Below are positions 15,526 to 22,581 of a DNA stretch of 64,000 bases, one piece after another (within the stretch, counting starts at the first letter, position 1; each line of letters starts with the position of its first letter). Source of the stretch: Streptomyces cinnabarinus (GTDB taxonomy: Bacteria > Actinomycetota > Actinomycetes > Streptomycetales > Streptomycetaceae); contig NZ_CP114413.1 of assembly GCF_027270315.1 (NCBI RefSeq), forward strand, positions 8,432,001-8,496,000, read 5' to 3'. A program made the translations under genes and the position numbers. The notes under the pieces are model-generated. The model was given only the letters and a program-made list of their open reading frames with translations, had not been told where the DNA came from and made no database searches.

Positions 15526-16317
15526 TCAGCACGGCGCCCGCCAAACCCCGAGATCCAGCCTTTTCCGCATCGACGACAGCTTCAGCCGCCGGGAGTCCGG
15601 GCAGAAGGCGGTGGTCGGTTCGGCGTACTCCACATGGAAGACCGCCTTGCCCGCGGCGATGAACGGCTTCAGCTCCCCGCACTCGTCGAACTGGGCGCAC
15701 TCCTCGTTGACCGCGAAGTCGAAGTGGCGCACCAGCTGCGGAACTTGAGGCAGATCGTTCTTCAGCCCCACCGACAGGCCGCGCCGATGGGCGAGGTCCG
15801 CGATCATGCGGTTGTACCGGAGCTGATGGCGCGCGGTGAGCGGGAACCCGGTGTCGTTGCCGTAGCCCTCCAGCAGATCGGGCTCGATCGCGTCGAAGCC
15901 CTTGTCGCGGCACATGTCGAACCGGCGCTCCATGATCGGCCGGAGCACGGACAGTCGGCGGATGTCCAGCCAGCGCTCGCCCTTCCAGCCGTTGGGGCGG
16001 CCCAGCACCGACTCGGGGAAGGCGTCCTGGTCGGGGCGGAAGTCCTCCCAGGAGCCGACGTTGACGTAACAGATCACCTTGCGTCCGTCGCGGTGCAGCC
16101 GGGCCACGTCCGCGGCGGAGCTCTCGAAGCCGTCGATGTCGTAGACCGGCACGTCGACCGAGGGGTCCACCCGGCCGTCGAGCTGCCACTGCCAGGCGAG
16201 TCCGGGGCGCGGCTGCCAGCGGTGCCCTGCACGGACCGCTTCCTTCGAGTCCTGCGAGCACCCGGCCAGCGCCGCCAACGCGACGAGCGCCGTCACCAGA
16301 GCCGTCGCCCTCCTCAT
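15526..16317 (-). CDS. GH114-like endo-alpha-1,4-polygalactosaminidase lipoprotein
   Basis: A 263-residue lipoprotein: the signal ends with the lipobox LAGC (residues about 17-20). The mature part matches GH114 (TIM-barrel): WQWQLDGRVD near the start, VPVYDIDGFESSAADVARLHRDGRKVICYVNVGSWEDFRPD, KGERWLDIRR, DKGFDAIEPDLLEGYGNDTGFPLT and VGLKNDLPQVPQLV. GH114 includes the fungal Ega3, which cleaves de-acetylated galactosaminogalactan, and the hydrolase half of PelA. In both, it acts on a cationic GalN-containing polymer. The gene is the 3' member of the exopolysaccharide operon and overlaps the spherulin-4-like gene by 4 bp. Substrate assignment is inferred from the family. Confidence 0.88.
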   Translation of the reverse strand: MRRATALVTALVALAALAGCSQDSKEAVRAGHRWQPRPGLAWQWQLDGRVDPSVDVPVYDIDGFESSAADVARLHRDGRKVICYVNVGSWEDFRPDQDAFPESVLGRPNGWKGERWLDIRRLSVLRPIMERRFDMCRDKGFDAIEPDLLEGYGNDTGFPLTARHQLRYNRMIADLAHRRGLSVGLKNDLPQVPQLVRHFDFAVNEECAQFDECGELKPFIAAGKAVFHVEYAEPTTAFCPDSRRLKLSSMRKRLDLGVWRAPC

Positions 16318-16976
16318 CGCTCCACCCCCGTCAGCGCGGGCGTCAACCCGGCCCAGGGATTGGGCTGTTCCCCCGTCACCGGCCCCGACACCGCGGCCCC
16401 CCGCTCGTGGGCCGTACGCACCGCGAGCGGCACCAGCGCCTCCGGCACCCCGTACACCAGATGGCAGAACCGCTCGGCCGGATGCCGGGCGGTCCACGCC
16501 GGGCGGCTGAAGGCCGAGACGTAGGTCGACCAGTGGCCCTCGAACGTGACCGTCAGATCGGCGAGCCGGGTGTACCCGGGCGCCGGATGGACGCCCGGAT
16601 TGAGGACCACGGTCCCGGCACCGGCCCGCCGGACGGAGCGGACCAGCTTCCGGCACCCGGGGAGCCCGGCCCGTTCGGAGGGCACCCGGTCGAGGAAGCA
16701 GCCGTCGGCCGCGTACCACTCCCGGTGCCTGCGCATGTCCGCCACGACCTCCGCAGGATCGCGGCGCCCGTAGGCCGTGTCCGCGTAACCGAGCAGCCGT
16801 GCCCCGGCCGTCCGCAGCGCTCCGGCCGCCGCCGTGAACGCCGGGTCGGGCTCCCGGCCCGGTCCGCTCGCCGGGTTCAGGACCACCCCGTAGGTGCGGG
16901 CGGCGCCCGAGATCAGCCGGTGCCAGGCGCCCGGGTCCTCGGCCGGATGGACGTACAGCGGAATCAGCAGGCTCAC
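16314..16976 (-). CDS. Spherulin-4-like (spherulation-specific family 4) protein
   Basis: The GTG at 16976 overlaps the stop of the upstream epimerase-type gene and gives 220 residues beginning VSLLIPLYVHPAEDPGAW. The family is recognised from this N-terminal segment, from VVLNPASGPG, VADMRRHREWYAADGCFLDRVPSE, and TVVLNPGVHPAPGY. In fungi, the homologous Sph3 is a glycoside hydrolase (GH135) that cleaves galactosaminogalactan and is needed for its synthesis. No signal peptide is seen from this start, nor from the upstream frame extension, which overlaps the neighbouring gene. So either the protein is cytoplasmic or it leaves by another route; this is unusual for the family and worth noting. 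Confidence 0.82.
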   Translation of the reverse strand: MSLLIPLYVHPAEDPGAWHRLISGAARTYGVVLNPASGPGREPDPAFTAAAGALRTAGARLLGYADTAYGRRDPAEVVADMRRHREWYAADGCFLDRVPSERAGLPGCRKLVRSVRRAGAGTVVLNPGVHPAPGYTRLADLTVTFEGHWSTYVSAFSRPAWTARHPAERFCHLVYGVPEALVPLAVRTAHERGAAVSGPVTGEQPNPWAGLTPALTGVER

Positions 16977-17866
16977 GGTGCTCGGCCGCCCTCCCACAGT
17001 GCGCACAGTGATTCCTCCAGGGTGTGGGCGGGCCGCCAGCCGAGGGCGTCGTGCGCGGCGGTGATGTCCGAGCACTGCCACGACACCTGAGCCGAGCGGG
17101 CCGAGCTGGGCGCGGACTCCTCGATCCGGCCCCGGAAGCCCGCCAACCCGGCGAGCCCGTGCACCAGTTCACGCACCGGCACTGCCGCCCCGCCGCCGAT
17201 GTTCAGCACGGGCGGCAAGGGACCACTCGCCCGCACCGCCAGCTCCACCGCCCGCGCCAGATCCCGTACGTCGACGAAGTCGCGGTAGGCCGACAGATCG
17301 CCGAGGCGCAGCACCGCCTCGGGGTCCGGGCCCGCCTCGCGGAGCAGGGCGGCGACCCGGCCGGGCAGCCCGGCGGCCGGGGCGCCCGGCCCCACCGGGT
17401 TGCCCACGCGCAGGACCACCGCGTCAAGCCCGGAGGCGGTCACGCAGGCCGTGCCCGCGAGCTTGGTCGCGCCGTACGGGCCGACCGGGCTGGTCGGCGC
17501 CGACTCGGTGACCGCGACGCCGGGTGCGCTCGGCCCGTACTCGGCGGCCGAGCCCAGATGGACCAGGCGCGCCGCGGGTGCCGCCGCCCGCAGCGCAGCG
17601 CACAGCATCGCGGGGCCACGGGCGTTGACCTCGGCGAGGGTGACGGCGTCACCCGCGACGGCTCCGGCGCAGTTGACCACGGCGTCGGGTGCCGCCGACG
17701 CCAGGGTCTTCGCCAGCTCCTCGGGGTCGGCCGAGGCGAGGTCGATGCGATGGTCGGCGTCGGCGGAGCGCCCGCCGCCGAGCACCCGCGTGCCCGGCAG
17801 GGCACGCAGCCGCTCGACGACATGACCGCCCAGAAAGCCGGTGCGGCCCAGAACGAGAATGCGCAT
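16973..17866 (-). CDS. NAD(P)-dependent NDP-sugar reductase/epimerase (SDR)
   Basis: A 297-residue extended-SDR protein: the dinucleotide motif GRTGFLGGHV is at the N-terminus, HLGSAAEYG carries the catalytic Ser region, and PYGATKLAGT carries YxxxK. The C-terminal half has SAYRDFVDVRDLARAVELA and a LGWRPAHTLEESL end. The pattern is that of GDP-6-deoxy-mannose reductase/NDP-sugar 4-reductase proteins more than of a classical GalE epimerase, though the two are hard to tell apart by eye. With the LegB-like dehydratase upstream, a 4-ketoreductase step giving a 6-deoxy sugar nucleotide is plausible. It is 7 bp from the nucleotidyltransferase gene. Confidence 0.85.
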   Translation of the reverse strand: MRILVLGRTGFLGGHVVERLRALPGTRVLGGGRSADADHRIDLASADPEELAKTLASAAPDAVVNCAGAVAGDAVTLAEVNARGPAMLCAALRAAAPAARLVHLGSAAEYGPSAPGVAVTESAPTSPVGPYGATKLAGTACVTASGLDAVVLRVGNPVGPGAPAAGLPGRVAALLREAGPDPEAVLRLGDLSAYRDFVDVRDLARAVELAVRASGPLPPVLNIGGGAAVPVRELVHGLAGLAGFRGRIEESAPSSARSAQVSWQCSDITAAHDALGWRPAHTLEESLCALWEGGRAP

Positions 17867-17873
17867 ACGGCGC

Positions 17874-18587
17874 TCAGGCTCCCTTGAGCAGAAGCGACTT
17901 GCGGCTGGTGAACTCCGCGTTCGCCCGGTCGTAGTCGTCGGGCCGCCCGATGTCCAGCCAGTACCCGTCGAACTCGTACGCGTACGGCGGGCGTTGGTCC
18001 GCCAGCAGATCGAGGACCAGCTCGTCGAAGCCGAGCGGCAGGCCGGGGGTGTAGGAGTCGAGGGTGGCCCGGGACAGGCCGTAGACGCCCATCGAGACCC
18101 GGTAGTCCATGCTCGGCTTCTCGGTGAACGCCACCACCCGGCTGGCGTCGGTGGTCAGCACCCCGAAGTCGATGTGGACCTTGCGCGCGTAGGTGGCGAT
18201 GGTGAGCGGCGCGCCCGACTCCCGGTGCCGGTGCAGCACATCGGCGTAGTCGAGATCGGTGAGGATGTCGCCGTTCATGACCAGGAAGGTCTCCGGCAGT
18301 TGGTCGCGCAGGGCCAGCAGCGGGCCCATGGTGCCGAGGGGGCTGTCCTCGGTGGCGTAGGTGACGTTCATGCCCCACTGCGAGCCGTCGCCGACGTAGG
18401 CGCGGATGATCTCCCCGAGGTGGCCGATGGCGAGGGTGCAGTGGGTGAAGCCGGACGCCGAGAGCTGGCGCAGCACGATCTCCAGGATGGCGTGCTGATC
18501 GCCGATGGGGACGAGCGGCTTGGGCAGGGCCGTGGTGTAGGGCCGCAACCGGACGCCCTTGCCGCCCGCCAGGATCACTGCGTGCAT
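17874..18587 (-). CDS. Sugar nucleotidyltransferase (NDP-sugar pyrophosphorylase)
   Basis: A 237-residue nucleotidyltransferase. The signature LAGGKGVRLRPYT is at residues 7-19, followed by PKPLVPIGD, DSPLGTMGPL, and the metal-binding FLVMNGDILTDLDYADVL. The later active-site residues sit in KVHIDFGVLTTD, AFTEKPSMDY and YWLDIGRPDDYDRAN. It belongs to the GDP-mannose/glucose-1-phosphate nucleotidyltransferase superfamily without the hexapeptide C-terminal domain, so it probably activates a hexose-1-phosphate as an NDP-sugar. In this operon, it would supply the substrate for the LegB-like dehydratase. Confidence 0.92.
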   Translation of the reverse strand: MHAVILAGGKGVRLRPYTTALPKPLVPIGDQHAILEIVLRQLSASGFTHCTLAIGHLGEIIRAYVGDGSQWGMNVTYATEDSPLGTMGPLLALRDQLPETFLVMNGDILTDLDYADVLHRHRESGAPLTIATYARKVHIDFGVLTTDASRVVAFTEKPSMDYRVSMGVYGLSRATLDSYTPGLPLGFDELVLDLLADQRPPYAYEFDGYWLDIGRPDDYDRANAEFTSRKSLLLKGA

Positions 18588-18618
18588 GGGGACTGCTCCT
18601 TCGTGGAACGGTGGGGGG

Positions 18619-19620
18619 TCAGATGTTGTAGATGCCGGTCTTGTAGCGGGCCAGGTTGGCCGGGTCGCGGAAGAACTCCACGGTGTGCGCGAGCCCTTCC
18701 TCCAGGGTGTGGCCGGGCCGCCAGCCGGTGGCCGCGGTGAGCCGGGAGGCGTCCGCGACCAGCCGCATCACCTCCGAGGCGGCGGGCCGCAGCCGCTCGG
18801 TGTCCTCCCGTACGTCGAGGGCGGTGTCCATCACCTTGCCGATCAGCGCGACCAGGTCGCCGACCGAGATCTCGCCGCCGGTACCGGCGTTGAAGGTGCG
18901 GCCCACGACCTGTTCGGCGGGCCCGGTGCCCACCGCGAGGAACGCCCGCGCGGTGTCCTTGACGTAGGTGAAGTCCCGGGTGGGACGCAGATCGCCGAGG
19001 GTGATCGTCCGTTCCCCGGCGGCCACTTGACCGATCACCGTGGGGATCACCGCCCGCATCGACTGCCGCGGGCCGAAGGTGTTGAACGGCCGCAGGGTCA
19101 CCACGGGAGTGCCGAAGCTCGCGTGGTAGCTGTCCGCCAGCCGGTCGCCGCCCGCCTTCGAAGCGGCGTACGGGGACTGGGTGTTGATGGGGTGGTCCTC
19201 GGTGATCGGCACCGTCTGCGCGGTGCCGTAGGTCTCGCTGGTCGAGGTGTGCACCAGCCGGGGCGTGCCGAGGGAGCGGGCGGCCTCCAGGACGTTGAGG
19301 GTGCCGGTGACGTTCGTGTCCACGTAGCTGTGCGGCGCCTGGTAGGAGTACGGGATCGCGATCAGGGCGGCCAGGTGATAGACGCAGTCGGCGCCTTCCA
19401 TCAGGCCGCGGACCGAGCCGGGGTCGCGGACATCGCCGAGGACGATCTCGACGTGCTCCAGGACGTCCGGCGCCAGGGTCTCCAGCCAGCCGTAGGAGGA
19501 GAAGGAGTTGTACTGGGCCATCGCCCTCACCCGGTGCCCGGAGGCGACGAGGGTCTCGGTGAGGTGGGAGCCGATGAAGCCTTCGGCTCCGGTGACGGCG
19601 GCGAGCGGTGCGGAGGTCAA
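18619..19620 (-). CDS. LegB-like NAD-dependent NDP-sugar 4,6-dehydratase
   Basis: A 333-residue extended-SDR enzyme. Features are VTGAEGFIGSHLTETL, YNSFSSYGWLETL, AALIAIPYSYQAPHSYVDTN, HTSTSETYGTAQTVPITEDHP, PYAASKAGGDRLADSY (YxxxK), and the end ANLARYKTGIYNI. These match the LegB family of 4,6-dehydratases, which start the conversion of GDP- or UDP-N-acetylglucosamine to 4-keto-6-deoxy sugars. The substrate here is likely the product of the nucleotidyltransferase gene, 31 bp downstream. No LegC-type aminotransferase is visible in the operon, so the legionaminic acid path itself is unlikely. Confidence 0.92.
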   Translation of the reverse strand: MTSAPLAAVTGAEGFIGSHLTETLVASGHRVRAMAQYNSFSSYGWLETLAPDVLEHVEIVLGDVRDPGSVRGLMEGADCVYHLAALIAIPYSYQAPHSYVDTNVTGTLNVLEAARSLGTPRLVHTSTSETYGTAQTVPITEDHPINTQSPYAASKAGGDRLADSYHASFGTPVVTLRPFNTFGPRQSMRAVIPTVIGQVAAGERTITLGDLRPTRDFTYVKDTARAFLAVGTGPAEQVVGRTFNAGTGGEISVGDLVALIGKVMDTALDVREDTERLRPAASEVMRLVADASRLTAATGWRPGHTLEEGLAHTVEFFRDPANLARYKTGIYNI

Positions 19621-19653
19621 CTCGTGGGTCCTTCCGGATGGTTGAAACGGGAC

Positions 19654-21009
19654 TCAGACATGGGGAGCGGGTCGGCCCAGCGTCCGCAGCACGCAGAGCG
19701 TGAGACACAGGGCCGCCGCCCCGTAGGGCAGCGCGAGTTGGTCCTGGGGCGCCAGGGCGGCCCAGGCCGCGGCGGTCAGACAGATCGCCGCCGGCGGCCA
19801 GGCCGTGCCGAACGCCTGGAGCAGCAGAGCCGTCCACAAGGCGGCCGCGAGCGGCAGCAGCGCCACCGGGTCGCTGTCGGTGAGCAGCGCCGCGGGCAGC
19901 AGGAGCAGGAGGTAGGCGAGCAGACACAGGGCGAGGACACCGGCCGAGCGCCACAGGAACCCGAGGGGAGTGGCGGCAGCGCGCAGGGCGCCGACGGACA
20001 GTCCCCGATAGCGGTACAGCAGCCACTCGGCGGGCCCCATGGACACGGTCAGCGCGATCACCGCGTACGGATGGCGGCGGCCCTCCAGCAGCACCAGGAT
20101 TCCGGCCGCGAGCCCGAACAGGCCGTACGGCAGCGACCGGTGGGCCGGTGGTGGGGGAGCGCCGGTCGCGGCCGGGGCGGTGACGGCGCCGCGCAGGGCG
20201 TGGGCGGTGACGGCGAGGGTGGCGAGCAGCGCCAGCAAAGGCAGCCCGGCGCGCAGGAGTTGGCCGGGCTCCCACCACGGCAGTACCGCGGAACCGGCGA
20301 TCAGCGGACTGAGCGCGGCCAGCAGCCACCACTCCGCGCCGAGCACCAGCAGCACGCCCGCCGCGGCCAGATAGAGCGACTGCGCCGCCGCTACCAGGGT
20401 GACCGGTCCGCCCTGCGCGGGCACCGCGGCACAGGCCGTCGCCAGGGCCGCGCCGACCGGAGCGCCGAAGAGCAGCGTACGGCCCGCCTCCCGGCGCCCC
20501 GTCGCCCTGCGCAGGTGGGCCCGGTGGCCCAGCCCCTGCCCCCACGCCCAGGAGACGAGCCCCGCCAGGATCAGCGCCGTGGCGTGCTCCGAGGCGTGCC
20601 ACAGCGGTGCCGCGAGGAGGTAGGCGAGGCCCGGCAGCGCGAAGAGCACCCCGCGCAGCAGACAGCGCACATGGTCGGGCCGCCAGGGGTCGGCCGTGGG
20701 GGCGGGTTCGGGAAAGGCCCGGGGGACCCGCTCGTACAGGGCGGAGGCGAGCGTGAAGATGTCCCGGTGCCCGTAGCGTTCCTTGACCACCGCGGCGGTC
20801 AGGCCCTCCGACTCCAGCAGCGCGGCCACCTCGTAGGGATGGACGGAGGGGCCGATCCGGTCGGCCAGCTCGGCGGCCAGCCCGTCCACCTCGGCGCGGT
20901 GCGTGCCACGGTCCGGGAGCCGCAGCGCCATGGTGGTGTCGTCGGCCAGGCGCAGGGCGAGCGTGTCCTGCTCCGTGCCGCCGGGTTCGAGAGCCATCGG
21001 GCCGCTCAC
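19654..21009 (-). CDS. Polytopic membrane protein of exopolysaccharide cluster
   Basis: A 451-residue protein with a soluble N-terminal region of about 100 residues (DRIGPSVHPYEVAALLESEGLTAAVVKERYGHRDIFTLASALYERVPR), then about 10-12 hydrophobic segments, among them LLRGVLFALPGLAYLLAAPL, ALILAGLVSWAWGQGL, LYLAAAGVLLVLGAEWWLLA, and the long LLAYLLLLLPAALL. I do not recognise a named family. Its length and place beside a PelF-like glycosyltransferase recall PelG, the 12-segment flippase-like partner of PelF, but the sequence is not an obvious PelG. Its likely role is polymer export. It overlaps the glycosyltransferase stop by 4 bp (ATGA), so the two are translationally coupled. Confidence 0.7.
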   Translation of the reverse strand: MSGPMALEPGGTEQDTLALRLADDTTMALRLPDRGTHRAEVDGLAAELADRIGPSVHPYEVAALLESEGLTAAVVKERYGHRDIFTLASALYERVPRAFPEPAPTADPWRPDHVRCLLRGVLFALPGLAYLLAAPLWHASEHATALILAGLVSWAWGQGLGHRAHLRRATGRREAGRTLLFGAPVGAALATACAAVPAQGGPVTLVAAAQSLYLAAAGVLLVLGAEWWLLAALSPLIAGSAVLPWWEPGQLLRAGLPLLALLATLAVTAHALRGAVTAPAATGAPPPPAHRSLPYGLFGLAAGILVLLEGRRHPYAVIALTVSMGPAEWLLYRYRGLSVGALRAAATPLGFLWRSAGVLALCLLAYLLLLLPAALLTDSDPVALLPLAAALWTALLLQAFGTAWPPAAICLTAAAWAALAPQDQLALPYGAAALCLTLCVLRTLGRPAPHV

Positions 21010-22496
21010 AGGGCGAGGCTCCGCACGGGCTCCGGCGCCGGCGTCACCGTCCGGTCCAGGTCGGGAAGTTCCTGATAGATCGCGCGGAACGTGTCGATGG
21101 TCCGCCGCAGGGTGAACTGCTCGATCACCCGCAGCCGCGCCGCCTCGCCCATCGCCGCCCGCCGTCCGGGCTCGGCCAGCAGTTCCAGCGCGGCGGCCGC
21201 CATGGCCGCCGGATCCCTCGGCGGCACCACGAGTCCCGTGTCGCCGACGGCCTCGCGGACCCCGCCCACGTCCGTGGAGACGGTGGCCCGCCCGCAGGAC
21301 ATCGCCTCGATCAGGGTGAACGGGAAGCCCTCGCTGATGCTGGAGAGCATCACCACGGTCCCCGCCGCGTAGGCGTCCTTGATGTCGTCGACCCGGCCCT
21401 CGAAGGTCACCGCGTCCGCGTGCCCCAGCTCGGCGGCCAGCGCCTCGCAGCGCTCCCGGTAGGCCTCACCACCGCGAGGCGTCCCGCCGAACAACCGCAG
21501 CCGTACGTCCGGGAGTTGCTCGCGCACCAGGGAGAAGGCGCGGATGAGGGTCTCCAGGTCCTTGATCGGGTCGACCCGGCCCGCCCAGCTGAGCGTCAGC
21601 CCCTCCGGTTCGGGCCCGGCGGGCGGGAACTCCGCCGGATCCACGCCGTTGTAGACGGTCCGGATCGACTCCGGTGCCGCACCACCCTGCTCCTCCCACA
21701 GCCGGTTGTAGCGGTTGCCCGGCGTGATCAGCGCCGCCCTGCGGTAGGTCTCCTCCGCCAGCAGCCGGAAGAAGCCCAGCACCACGGCCTTCACCGGCCA
21801 GCGGTAGGGAGCGGTGCGGTAGCCGAGATAGCGCTCCCGCAGGTAGACGCCGTGCTCGGTGAGCAGCAGCGGAGTGCCGTAACGTTCCAGCGCCGCGAGA
21901 CCGGGGAGCACCGCGACTCCGCCGCTCACCGCGTGGGTCACCCCGTCGCTGGGCACCGGGGCGGTCAGTGGGCGCAGCGCGTGCTCCAGCAGTCCGGTGG
22001 CGGTCAGCGCGTCATGCAGCGACGGCCGGGCCTCCCGCACCACCAGACCGGGGCGGTTCCACACCGAGGCCAGCACCGAGACCGCCCGGTCGCCGCGGAG
22101 AAAAGGGCTGAGCGATCCGTCCGCCGCGGCCCGCGCCATCGTGTACAGCGCGGGGGCGAAACCGTCCTCGGCACAGGGGTCGAGCAGCGCGGCGAGAAAC
22201 CGCTCGTAGGAGTGGGCGAGCCGGCGCCGGGCGCGTCCGCGGGGCGGCTCGCCCTCCGGGGGTGCGCCCCACATCGGCACGGACCAGACGCGGGACACCT
22301 GGGCGGGCAGCTCCCATACGACGGGTTCATGACCGGTGCCGGTGACGGCGACGACGTCGAACTCCAGGTCCGGCATGCCGCGCACGAGCTGGTCGCACCA
22401 GACGCTCACGCCTCCGTGGCTGTGCGGATAGGTGCCTTCGGTGAGCAGGGTGACACGCGTCGCGTCCGAGCGTCGCGCGCCGTGGTGAACGTGCAT
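21006..22496 (-). CDS. PelF-like GT4 family glycosyltransferase
   Basis: A 496-residue GT-B glycosyltransferase. The N-terminal domain has VTLLTEGTYPHSHGGVSVWCDQLVRGMPDL, which is the hallmark of PelF-type (DUF3492) GT4 enzymes, and PLLLTEHGVYLRERYLGY. The C-terminal domain has TVYNGVDPAEF, LSWAGRVDPIKDLETLI, and the nucleotide-sugar motif SSISEGFPFTLIEAMSCGRATVSTDVGGVREAV (E-x7-E equivalents). PelF uses a UDP-sugar to polymerise the Pel polysaccharide, and its fungal relatives make galactosaminogalactan. It is cytoplasmic and partnered with the membrane protein, with which it overlaps. Confidence 0.9.
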   Translation of the reverse strand: MHVHHGARRSDATRVTLLTEGTYPHSHGGVSVWCDQLVRGMPDLEFDVVAVTGTGHEPVVWELPAQVSRVWSVPMWGAPPEGEPPRGRARRRLAHSYERFLAALLDPCAEDGFAPALYTMARAAADGSLSPFLRGDRAVSVLASVWNRPGLVVREARPSLHDALTATGLLEHALRPLTAPVPSDGVTHAVSGGVAVLPGLAALERYGTPLLLTEHGVYLRERYLGYRTAPYRWPVKAVVLGFFRLLAEETYRRAALITPGNRYNRLWEEQGGAAPESIRTVYNGVDPAEFPPAGPEPEGLTLSWAGRVDPIKDLETLIRAFSLVREQLPDVRLRLFGGTPRGGEAYRERCEALAAELGHADAVTFEGRVDDIKDAYAAGTVVMLSSISEGFPFTLIEAMSCGRATVSTDVGGVREAVGDTGLVVPPRDPAAMAAAALELLAEPGRRAAMGEAARLRVIEQFTLRRTIDTFRAIYQELPDLDRTVTPAPEPVRSLAL

Positions 22497-22534
22497 CCAT
22501 GTGCTCCACGGCCGAGGAGTGGGGTGGTCGAGCC

Positions 22535-22564
22535 GGTCCCGGCCGCGCGAGGGCGGCCGGGACC
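22535..22564. terminator. Hairpin between the deacetylase and glycosyltransferase genes
   Basis: A 12-bp stem GGTCCCGGCCGC (22535-22546) and GCGGCCGGGACC (22553-22564) with a 6-nt loop lies just after the deacetylase stop. It would end or attenuate the upstream transcript, which makes the deacetylase gene a partly separate unit. Confidence 0.65.
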
Positions 22565-22581
22565 TCGGTTCGGTGCGCCGT

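Noticed and set aside
18619..19620. Legionaminic acid synthesis, from the LegB-like dehydratase
   Set aside because: No LegC aminotransferase, NeuB-type synthase or CMP-transferase is present in the cluster.
18559..21075. 838-codon plus-strand frame over the exopolysaccharide genes
   Set aside because: It is low-complexity Arg/Gly/Gln-rich and covers three real minus-strand genes with full motifs.
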